DNA of 64,000 bases, taken from the NCBI GenBank assembly GCA_937928595.1, contig CALGJV010000010.1, positions 100,592 through 164,591 on the forward strand. The letters run 5' to 3'. Made by a program: the position numbers and the translations under genes. The DNA comes from an uncultured Phycisphaerae bacterium (GTDB lineage Bacteria; Planctomycetota; Phycisphaerae; UBA1845; Fen-1342). Below the pieces are notes generated by a model. The model had not been told where the DNA came from. It was given only the letters and a program-made list of their open reading frames with translations, and made no database searches. Positions 25,081 to 32,370 of this stretch are shown here, piece after piece. Every line of letters begins with the position of its first letter. Within the stretch, counting starts at the first letter, position 1.

Positions 25081-25098
25081 GGGCCCGGCGGGCCCTAC
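25077..25098. terminator. Shared hairpin between convergent genes, containing both stop codons
   Basis: GTAGGGGCCC and GGGCCCTAC pair with a single bulged G around a 3-base loop. The TAG of the DAHP synthase gene lies in one arm and the TAG of the opposing phosphatase gene in the other. No T-run follows, so termination is likely but not of the canonical intrinsic form. Confidence 0.45.
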
Positions 25099-26717
25099 TC
25101 ATTCCAGACGCGGTGGGCCAGAACGACCGTGATGTCGTCCGGTTGCACGCCGCCCTCGGTGAAGTTCCGCAGGTCGGTCAGCATCTCCTTGAGCATCGTG
25201 CTGGCGAGCTGGCCGAACCCGTCGCAGACGATGTTCAGGAACCGGTCCTCGCCGAACGTCTCGCCCTTGCGGCTCTTGGCGGTGGTCACACCCGAGGTGA
25301 ACAGCACCACGGTCTCGCCCGGCTCGAGCTGCTCGGGCAGGAGCGCGTAGGCCGCGTTCTTGTCGAGTGAGAGGGGCGGTGACGGTTCGGCCGGACCCAG
25401 CCGGCGCGCGTCGCCGCGCTGGCCGATGATGTACGCCCCGACCTGGCCCGCGAGCGCGTAGCGCATCTGGCCGTTGGCCGGGTCGATGACGCCCGCGAAG
25501 CAGTCCAGCGGGTGGTCGCGGCTGCCGTCGTACAGGAGCCAGTTGAGCGTGCGGAGGAACACGGCGGGCGTGTCCTGGTGCATGACCGAGACGCGGAAAG
25601 CCGACTGGGCCTGGGCGATGAGCATGCTGGGAAGCGAGCCGGTGGCCGGCGTCTGCGCGACCATGAAGGCGGCGAGGTTGTTCGACAGCCGCACCACGTC
25701 GTAGATGTCGCCGGTGCGCTCGCGACCGGTCTCGCGGAAGGCGCCGAAGTTGAGCGTGTCCCACTGCGGCAGCTTGCGGGGCGTGAGGCGCGACTGGATG
25801 TCGTGGGCGACGCTGACCTGGCCGTCGATCATCGCGGCGCGGTTGCGGGCGGTCGTGCGAAAGATGGCGTCGAGCTGGTGCGCGATGAGGTGCAGCTGGG
25901 CCGTGAAGAAGTCCAGGTCCTTCTGGTCGTAGACGCGGCCGGTCGCGCCGCTATCGACGTACACGAGGCCGAGCGTGCCGTCCGGGCCGAGCAGCGGCCC
26001 GGCCAGGATCGAGTTGCGGTCCTCGCTGCTGAGCACGGGCACGAGGACGAATTGCCCGCGGTCGAGGATGCGCGGCTTGAGGTCGTGGCCGACCTCCGGG
26101 AGGTCGGTGGTCTGGCCGGTGATGAGCCGGCCCTCCTCGTACTCCATCGGCCCGTAGTTGACGCGCCGCACACCGAGCCAGACGCGCTGCGCCGCGTAGG
26201 TTTCCAGCAGCACGCGCAGGGCCGCGTCCATGAGCTCCTCGACCGCGGTGCAGCCCGAGACGCTGACGCTCGTGCGGCCGAGCCGGTCGAGCTGGCCGGC
26301 CTGGAGCGTCACGGCTTCCTCGGCGCGGCGCAGGATGGCGCCGGCCGGCAGCCGCGACTGGGCGAAGCGCTCGAGCTGGGCGCGCGAGGTGCCGAGGGTG
26401 GCGGCGCGGCCCGCGGCGCGTTCCTCGAACTCCGGGTAGACGCGCACGGTGTAATCCAGCAGCTGGATCTCGTCGCCGGTCTTCAGCAGCGTGCGGGCGG
26501 TGATCCGGGTGCCGTTCAGACGCAGCGGGGGCGCGGTGTCGAGCGGCTCCAGGTGCCAGCCCTCGGTCCCCTCGGGCACGACCACCGCCTGCTGCGCGGC
26601 AATCCGGGCGTCGGGCAGGTGGATGCGGCAGCCCTCGTGTGATCCGAGGTAGACCGCTTCCGCGCCGCAGACCACGTCGGCGATCATCGCGCCGTTCTGG
26701 AGGAGGATCAGGCGCAT
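25095..26717 (-). CDS. FHA-GAF-PP2C/SpoIIE-type serine phosphatase
   Basis: A 540-aa cytoplasmic signalling protein. Domains: N-terminal FHA (about 1-95, YLGSHEGCRIHLPDARI, LRLNGTRI, LKTGDEIQL), a middle GAF-like domain (about 135-300) and a C-terminal SpoIIE/RsbU phosphatase (about 310-540). In the last, metal-binding acidic residues lie in RTGDIYDVV and in the C-terminal QPDDITVVL. FHA domains bind phosphothreonine, so it probably acts in a Ser/Thr phosphorylation switch. The start at 26717 (MRLILLQNG) fits the first FHA strand; the longer frame adds basic non-FHA residues. A CheY/CheX/CheB group follows upstream on the same strand. Confidence 0.88.
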   Translation of the reverse strand: MRLILLQNGAMIADVVCGAEAVYLGSHEGCRIHLPDARIAAQQAVVVPEGTEGWHLEPLDTAPPLRLNGTRITARTLLKTGDEIQLLDYTVRVYPEFEERAAGRAATLGTSRAQLERFAQSRLPAGAILRRAEEAVTLQAGQLDRLGRTSVSVSGCTAVEELMDAALRVLLETYAAQRVWLGVRRVNYGPMEYEEGRLITGQTTDLPEVGHDLKPRILDRGQFVLVPVLSSEDRNSILAGPLLGPDGTLGLVYVDSGATGRVYDQKDLDFFTAQLHLIAHQLDAIFRTTARNRAAMIDGQVSVAHDIQSRLTPRKLPQWDTLNFGAFRETGRERTGDIYDVVRLSNNLAAFMVAQTPATGSLPSMLIAQAQSAFRVSVMHQDTPAVFLRTLNWLLYDGSRDHPLDCFAGVIDPANGQMRYALAGQVGAYIIGQRGDARRLGPAEPSPPLSLDKNAAYALLPEQLEPGETVVLFTSGVTTAKSRKGETFGEDRFLNIVCDGFGQLASTMLKEMLTDLRNFTEGGVQPDDITVVLAHRVWNE

Positions 26718-26899
26718 CGCGGGCGCTACTCCGACGGGCCGGCGCGGCCGGGACATGCGAGACCCCGTCGGCCGTCCCCGCGCCGAGACGGCCGGGCGGC
26801 CCGCCGACAGCGCGCGGCTCAACCCGTGCCGCGCATCCTAGCGGCCGCGGGACGGCGCGGCCAGCCGGCCCGCGCGGGCCGGGGAGCGGTCGCGGGGGG

Positions 26900-27271
26900 T
26901 CACGTCCCGGCGGGCGCTCCGATGACGTTCTTCACCTTGGCCGCAAGCTGATCAGGGGAGAACGGCTTGATCAGGTAGTCGTTGGCGCCGGTCTTGATGG
27001 CCTCGATCACGCGCGACTTCTCGGCCTCGGTCGTCACCATGATGACGGGCATCTTCTTGCCGGCCTGGCGCAGGGCGCGCAGCGTCTCGATGCCGGTCAG
27101 CTTGGGCATGTTCCAGTCCAGCAGGATGAGATCGAAGTCCTGTTCCTGGGTGGCCTTCAGCGCCTCGGCCCCGTCCGCGGCCTCGCGGGCGTCGGTGATG
27201 CCGACGAGCCCCAGCGCCTTGATCACGATGCGCCGGATCGTCAACGAGTCGTCCACCACCAGTGCTTTCAT
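26900..27271 (-). CDS. cheY: CheY-like response regulator
   Basis: A 123-aa single receiver: Asp7-Asp8 in LVVDDS, phosphoacceptor Asp52 in LILLDWNMP, Thr in MVTTEAEK and Lys in YLIKPFSPDQL. The sequence is a close match to chemotaxis CheY rather than to transcription regulators. The start at 27271 has GAGG upstream. It follows cheX by 11 nt, and CheX is a CheY-P phosphatase, so the pair should work together in motility or pilus-based taxis. No CheA is nearby. Confidence 0.92.
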   Translation of the reverse strand: MKALVVDDSLTIRRIVIKALGLVGITDAREAADGAEALKATQEQDFDLILLDWNMPKLTGIETLRALRQAGKKMPVIMVTTEAEKSRVIEAIKTGANDYLIKPFSPDQLAAKVKNVIGAPAGT

Positions 27272-27282
27272 CACAGCCACCT

Positions 27283-27744
27283 CTAGTTCGGGTTGTAGGT
27301 CACTTCCATGCTGAACTCGCCCGCGTCCGACGAGAACGGCACTTCGAGCCATACCGAGCGCGTCGGGTACTTCAGCCGGTAGCCCGCGCCGTGTACCACG
27401 GTCGGCAGCCCCAGCTCCAGCGGCGGGTCGAACTGGAACTTGGCCTTGGCCGAGCCGGCCACCATGTTCACCAGTTCGGCGATCGCGTCCGTGACCTCGT
27501 CCGAGATCGTGTCGGTTTCCGAGCCGAGCAGCTTGCCCGCCAGCTTCAGCGCGGTCGGCGGCGGAAACCGCAGCGCCACCACGCCGCTGACCTGCCCGCT
27601 GATCCCCACGAGCGACGTGATCAGCTCGCCGCGGGCCTGGCCGTCGCTGACCTTCACGCCGTTGCGCCGGGGCTTGACGCTCAACATCGTGTTGAACACC
27701 GTGTCCACGGCCTCGATGAATGGGTTGATGTACGACACGTCCAC
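27283..27744 (-). CDS. cheX: CheX-like chemotaxis phosphatase
   Basis: A 153-aa CheC/CheX/FliY-family protein. The N-terminus (YINPFIEAVDTVFNTML) and the catalytic-helix motif with Glu and Asn (ITDAIAELVNMVAG-like, here DAIAELVNMVAG) match CheX, which dephosphorylates CheY-P. It starts at a GTG with GGAGGG 7 nt upstream and ends 11 nt before cheY. Confidence 0.9.
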   Translation of the reverse strand: MDVSYINPFIEAVDTVFNTMLSVKPRRNGVKVSDGQARGELITSLVGISGQVSGVVALRFPPPTALKLAGKLLGSETDTISDEVTDAIAELVNMVAGSAKAKFQFDPPLELGLPTVVHGAGYRLKYPTRSVWLEVPFSSDAGEFSMEVTYNPN

Positions 27745-27926
27745 GCTGCGCCCTCCATCGGTCGGCGACCGATGCGCGGCCTCAGGCCTGGCCGGCCCGC
27801 CGTACCCCGGCGGATGTCGTCCGGCGCGCCCCGCCGCCGCTGTCGCGCGGGGCTGCTGCGTTCATCGGTCCGATGCCGCGGTGCGCTTCGCAAAAGGCGC
27901 CCGCCGACTCGGACCCGCGCCGCGGC

Positions 27927-29006
27927 TTATACGGCACTCGCGGCCAGGCGCTGGCCTTGCAGCGCCTGGGCGATGGCCTGGGGAATGCGCGGCAGCGGCA
28001 CGACCTGCTGCACCTTCCCGGTCTGGGCCGCGGCCTTCGGCATCCCGTACACGAAACTCGTGGCCTCGTCCTGCGCGATGGTGACCCCGCCCGCGTCCCG
28101 GACCAGCCCGAGCCCGTTGGCCCCGTCCCGCCCCATGCCGGTCATGATCACACCCACCGCCCGCGCCCCGCACATCTTCGCGACCGACTCCAGCATGACG
28201 TCGGCCGACGGCCGGTGACCCGAGACCGCCGGCCCGTCGTCGAGGACGGTGTACAGCTGTACGCCGCGCCGCGCGAGCTTGAGATGGTGGCTGCCCGGCG
28301 CGATGTAGATCGTGCCGTCGGCCAGCGGTTCGTTGTGGACCGCCTCCTTCACCTTCATCGCGCACCGCTGGTCCAGGTGACGGGCGAACGTTCCGGTAAA
28401 CGCGGCCGGCATGTGCTGGGTCACCAGGATCGGCACGAAGTCGCTGGGGAACGACGGCAGCATCTCGTACAGGGTCTGCGGCCCGCCGCAACTGATCCCG
28501 ATCGCCACCACCCAGCCGCGCACCTTGTTGGGCGGCAGGGTCGGCGCCGTGCCGCCTCCCGCCTCCTGCAACAGGCGTCGCACGCGCCCTTTGCAGCGGG
28601 CGGCGGCCCGCACCTTCACCAGCAGCTCATCGCGGAATTCGGGCAGCGCCGCCTTCGCCGTGGACTGCGGCTTGGTGATGTAGTCAACCGCCCCTTTCCG
28701 CAGAGCATCGAACGTGATCTGCGCGCCGGCCTGCGTCAGCGTCGACACCATCAGGAAGCTCGCCGGGATCTTGCCGGCCGCTCGGTCGAGTACGGCCAGC
28801 CCGTTCATGCGCGGCATCTCGACGTCCAGCGTCACGACATCCGGGCGAAGCTGCGCGATCTTCGACAGGGCCTCGGCACCGTCGGCGGCCATCCCGACCA
28901 CTTCGATCTGCGGATCGGCCGCCAGCGCGGTCTTGATGATGCTGCGAATGACGGCGCTGTCATCGACGACCAGCACGCGGATCAGCGGCGCATTTCCGGT
29001 TGGCAT
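27927..29006 (-). CDS. cheB: Chemotaxis protein-glutamate methylesterase CheB
   Basis: A 359-aa protein: a receiver domain (VLVVDDSAVIRS, Asp in VTLDVEMPRMNG, KPQS) joined by a linker to a methylesterase domain. The active-site Ser is in AIGISCGGPQTL, His in VTQHMP and Asp in MTGMGRDGANGL. The usual STGG is SCGG here, keeping the serine. CheB demethylates or deamidates chemoreceptors and resets adaptation. The start at 29006 (MPTGNAPL) has GGAAG upstream. No cheR, cheA or receptor gene is in view. Confidence 0.93.
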   Translation of the reverse strand: MPTGNAPLIRVLVVDDSAVIRSIIKTALAADPQIEVVGMAADGAEALSKIAQLRPDVVTLDVEMPRMNGLAVLDRAAGKIPASFLMVSTLTQAGAQITFDALRKGAVDYITKPQSTAKAALPEFRDELLVKVRAAARCKGRVRRLLQEAGGGTAPTLPPNKVRGWVVAIGISCGGPQTLYEMLPSFPSDFVPILVTQHMPAAFTGTFARHLDQRCAMKVKEAVHNEPLADGTIYIAPGSHHLKLARRGVQLYTVLDDGPAVSGHRPSADVMLESVAKMCGARAVGVIMTGMGRDGANGLGLVRDAGGVTIAQDEATSFVYGMPKAAAQTGKVQQVVPLPRIPQAIAQALQGQRLAASAV

Positions 29007-29191
29007 ACGACTTCCTGTAGACGGGGTACACACACGTTCCCCGGACATCATCGGCCACGCAGCGGCGGAGCTTCGATCCGGAAGTTCGGCGGGGGCTGGG
29101 TCCGGAAAACTCTCGCGGCGGAACGCGGCGCGTCCCGGGGCTCCGCGGGAGACCGGTGGTCTTCTTCCGGCGTTCGTGCGAGAATAGCGGA

Positions 29192-29965
29192 ATGAGTGCG
29201 AAGTACCTGCCGGGGCTCCTCGTGCTGTGGTCGGTCGGGGGGGCAGCGTGCGCCCCTGAGCCGGCGGTTCGCCTTCCCGATCTGGGAGGGCGGGTCTTGC
29301 ACGTAGCAGTCTTGCCGGACTACTTGCCGTTCAGTCGCGTCGACCCGACCAACGGATTGCCGGAAGGTTGGGACGTGGACGTGGTGGTCGAGCTGGGGCG
29401 GCGCCTCAACTTCGTGCCGGAGTTCGTCGTGAGCACGCCGGGAGAGATCGTGGCCGGCACGGCGGCCGGCCAGTGGGATCTGGCGGGCGGCGGCGTGACC
29501 GTGACAGCGGAGAGGCTGGCGCGGGTCGATTTCGCGTTCGTTCAACGGCTTGTGCATCAGCGGCTGCTGGTGCGAGCGGCAGCCCTGCCGGCCGACACGC
29601 TGGTCGAGTTCCGGCGCGTTGCCGAACTCCGCGTCGGCGCGCTCGACGGCTCCCCGAATGAACGGACGGCGATCGGCTTCTTTGGTCGTGAGCGTGTGCG
29701 CGGGTACGCCGAGGTCGAGGGGCTGGTCGCGGCGTTGCTTCGGGAGGAGGTTGACGGGGTGGTGCTGGACGACCCCGCGTGCCGCGCGGTGCTCGCCCAG
29801 CGGCCGAACGAGTTGAGACTTTTTCCGGGGTCGCTCGGCGGCAGTCCGCTCGGGTTCATTCTGCCGCGTAACTCCGAACTGACCCCGCTCATGACGCTGG
29901 CGTACGGGGTGTTGGTGGATGACGGGACGGCCGGCGTGATTGACGTCCGGTGGGGGCTGAACTGA
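29192..29965 (+). CDS. Solute-binding lipoprotein, SBP family 3
   Basis: A 257-aa protein with a signal peptide ending in the lipobox GAAC. The mature part has the family-3 binding-protein pattern: HVAVLPDYLPFSRVD, GWDVDVVVELGRRL, WDLAGGGVTVTAERL, RVGALDGSPNE, and DGVVLDDPACR. Such proteins bind amino acids or related small molecules for ABC importers or as sensors. No permease or ATPase is adjacent, so it may be an orphan or serve in another role. The start at 29192 was preferred over one 12 codons earlier. Confidence 0.82.
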   Translation: MSAKYLPGLLVLWSVGGAACAPEPAVRLPDLGGRVLHVAVLPDYLPFSRVDPTNGLPEGWDVDVVVELGRRLNFVPEFVVSTPGEIVAGTAAGQWDLAGGGVTVTAERLARVDFAFVQRLVHQRLLVRAAALPADTLVEFRRVAELRVGALDGSPNERTAIGFFGRERVRGYAEVEGLVAALLREEVDGVVLDDPACRAVLAQRPNELRLFPGSLGGSPLGFILPRNSELTPLMTLAYGVLVDDGTAGVIDVRWGLN

Positions 29966-30069
29966 GGCTCCGGCTGCCCGGGGGCTGTTTCATTTGTGCA
30001 ACTGGAGGCGGGGATGTCCTACCGGATTCGCCGCAATCTGGGATTGCGTTTCGCACGCGGGAGGCTCAT

Positions 30070-30078
30070 TATATAACT
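30070..30078 (+). promoter_or_regulatory. AT-rich -10 region upstream of the pseudopilin gene
   Basis: TATATAACT in an otherwise GC-rich 240-bp intergenic stretch (29966-30206) is the only obvious promoter element; TATAAC is at 30072-30077. No good -35 match is placed at 16-18 bp (TTTCGC at 30049-30054 is the best). Nothing else recognisable in this stretch. Confidence 0.35.
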
Positions 30079-30206
30079 AGCGTGCGTCAGTGCTTGGATG
30101 CGGGAAGCAGGCGGCGCCGCGCGCTCGGAGCGCATGTCCATCGCGGCCGTCGCCACCAAGCCGGTCAACTCGCAGCGCACGTTGTGAGGCAGCACAAGGA
30201 GCGGCC

Positions 30207-31115
30207 ATGCTAGCAGGGGCACGGACCAGCCGGGGGCAAGCAGGCGGCCAACGGGGGGCGTTCACGCTGATCGAATTGCTGGTGGTCGTGGCGATCATCG
30301 CGCTGCTGATCTCGATTCTGCTGCCGAGTCTGGCCGGGGCTCGTGAGCAGGCTCGATCGGTTCAGTGCCTCGCGAACCTGCGGTCGATCGGAAACGGGGT
30401 TTGGCAGTACGCCCAGGATTACGAGGGTTTGTTGCCGGGGCCGCTGCACCCGCCGGTGTATCGCCGGACGGGCGGCGACGAGAACTGGCCCGCGATGAAC
30501 CCGGACACCGAGCAGCCGTGGTTTCTGCTGGCCCGCGTAGCGCCGATCTTCACGACCTCGGACGAGTTCTACCGCTACGCGGACCGGGTGGCGACGTGCG
30601 GCACGGCGGTGGGAAAGAACCCGGACGCGAACTTCAAGCCGAATGTCAACGGGAACCCGAACTGGAGCCGCCCGTACAACTACCTCATCAATTCGTACAC
30701 GAACACCGAGCCGAAGCAGTACTTTGGCTGGACGAACATCGGGGTGACGTGGGCGGGCTGGCAGAACTTCTACCGCCAGAATCCGGACAACCTGAGTTAC
30801 CAGCCGCCGAAGAAGATCGACAAGATCCGCAAGCCGGCGGATGAGTGGGCCGTGGGCGACGCGTGGTGGACGTTCAAGCGCGTGATGATCACGCCGGGCA
30901 ATTTCCAGGACACGTTCCTGGGCACGTGGCAGGTGCCGCGGAACCCGCCCAACGACTCATCCGGCATGTCCCACAACCCGCTGCCGCGGGCGCCGTACCA
31001 CCGCAACGGCAAGGGCACGAACCTGGTGTATTTCGATGGCCACGGGGCCACGTTCAGCGGCATCGATGAGTGGGCGCAGAAGTTCCCGGCCAACCGGCCG
31101 CCGAGCAATCCGTGA
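30207..31115 (+). CDS. Planctomycete-type pseudopilin (prepilin N-terminal methylation, H-x-DG domain)
   Basis: A 302-aa protein with a short basic leader and the prepilin cleavage/methylation motif GAFTLIELLVVVAIIALLI, followed by LLPSLAGAREQARSVQCLANLRSIG, the signature of the large planctomycete type II pseudopilin family. Near the C-terminus YHRNGKGTNLVYFDGH matches the H-x9-DG processing-associated motif, with 11 instead of 9 intervening residues. It should be processed by a prepilin peptidase and assembled in, or secreted by, a type II/IV system. AAGGAG lies before the ATG at 30207; the longer frame adds 39 non-family residues. Confidence 0.9.
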   Translation: MLAGARTSRGQAGGQRGAFTLIELLVVVAIIALLISILLPSLAGAREQARSVQCLANLRSIGNGVWQYAQDYEGLLPGPLHPPVYRRTGGDENWPAMNPDTEQPWFLLARVAPIFTTSDEFYRYADRVATCGTAVGKNPDANFKPNVNGNPNWSRPYNYLINSYTNTEPKQYFGWTNIGVTWAGWQNFYRQNPDNLSYQPPKKIDKIRKPADEWAVGDAWWTFKRVMITPGNFQDTFLGTWQVPRNPPNDSSGMSHNPLPRAPYHRNGKGTNLVYFDGHGATFSGIDEWAQKFPANRPPSNP

Positions 31116-31364
31116 GGCGGGCGGAGCGGCCGCGGCGCGAGTGCTGTTGAGGAGAGAGAGCCCCGGGCCGCCTGACCTGAGTGGCGGGCCCGGGAAGGCG
31201 GAGGTGGCGCCGGAACCGCGCTGACATTGCATGTGGAGGAGTGGACTGCGCCTGCGCCGGCGCCGGCAGCCGGGCGAGCGCGTCCGGATTCACGGACAAG
31301 CGGTGGCGGCCGACGACGGACCCGTCCGGTCCGCGCCGCGCAACCTACCTTGGAGGAGATGAGG

Positions 31365-32174
31365 ATGAGAACTGGCGCGCTATTGTTGGTGACGATTGCT
31401 CTCGTGGGCGTGGCGGTGGCGGGCGATCCGGCCCCGACCGTGAAGATCTCGCTGGGGCTGCGCGAGACCCCGACGCTTCAGGCCGTCCCGGGCGACTTCG
31501 CCGGCACCGCCGGACACTCCGGTCAGATCGAGTGGTTCAACAAGGATGAGCAGACGCTCGTGCTCGATGGCACGTGGCAGATGTTCACGTTCGACGTTTC
31601 GGCCGCGGCGATCGCCGCCGCCGGCCTGACGGGCAACGGCATCGTCGAGTCGGACCTGGGCGTGCTCGAGCATCTGCGAATCCTGAGCGACGGCTATCCG
31701 TGGGACATCACGCTGTGGATCGACGAGATCCGCAACATCTACGACCCCGCGGGCCCGCCGCCGGTGATCAACAAGCTCATCAGTACGTTTGACGGCCTGG
31801 CCGGCAACGGCGGCGTGCCGTACGCCGACGGGACCGAGGTCATGTTCCAGGAACCGCGTTTCTCGGGCTCGACCAGCGGCAACCTGGCGCTGCTGCCGAA
31901 CTTCGCGGGCATCGACAACACGGTCGGCCGCGACGACAGCTCGTCGGTCAAGGTCCAGTTCAGATTCGTGGACAACGCTCCGACGCGCTGGGTGCGGCTG
32001 ACGACGTTCCTGGCGCCGGCCACGAAGCCGGAGTCGAACCCGGTGCTGGCCGAGGCCGGCGGGCCGAACGGCCTGTACGCCAGCAGCACCGTGACGGTGT
32101 GGCTGCGGGGCATCCCGGAGCCTGCGTCGCTGCTGCTGATCGGCCTGGGCGCTGCGCTGCTCCGCAAGCGCTAG
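31365..32174 (+). CDS. Secreted PEP-CTERM sorted protein
   Basis: A 269-aa protein with an N-terminal signal peptide (MRTGALLLVTIALVGVAVAG) and a textbook PEP-CTERM tail: IPEPASLLLIGLGAALL, then RKR. Proteins with this tail are handled by exosortase and placed at the surface or in an extracellular matrix. The mature domain is beta-rich with no enzymatic motif. GGAGG lies 8 nt before the ATG at 31365; the ATG at 31359 is too close to it. It follows the pseudopilin by about 250 bp, in which I see no other feature. Confidence 0.88.
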   Translation: MRTGALLLVTIALVGVAVAGDPAPTVKISLGLRETPTLQAVPGDFAGTAGHSGQIEWFNKDEQTLVLDGTWQMFTFDVSAAAIAAAGLTGNGIVESDLGVLEHLRILSDGYPWDITLWIDEIRNIYDPAGPPPVINKLISTFDGLAGNGGVPYADGTEVMFQEPRFSGSTSGNLALLPNFAGIDNTVGRDDSSSVKVQFRFVDNAPTRWVRLTTFLAPATKPESNPVLAEAGGPNGLYASSTVTVWLRGIPEPASLLLIGLGAALLRKR

Positions 32175-32188
32175 GCGCGACCCTGAGA

Positions 32189-32233
32189 GGCCGCGGGACC
32201 GGCCCGTCGCGGCGCCGGTCCCCGGCCTTTTTT
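32189..32233 (+). terminator. Intrinsic terminator after the PEP-CTERM gene
   Basis: A long GC stem (GGCCGCGGGACCGGC pairing with GCCGGTCCCCGGCC) is followed directly by TTTTTT at 32228-32233. This is the clearest rho-independent terminator in the window and separates the PEP-CTERM gene from the dockerin gene. Confidence 0.88.
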
Positions 32234-32370
32234 GACTCGCGGCCGGCGCGGGGCGGCCCCGGGCGCCCGGCACTTTCCGGCCCAACGAGCGTTCCGCTTC
32301 CCGGGTCGCTGCACGCGGCCGTCTCGCCGCGGCGAGGCCACCAACCGCTGTCTTTCTGGAGGAAAGAGCG

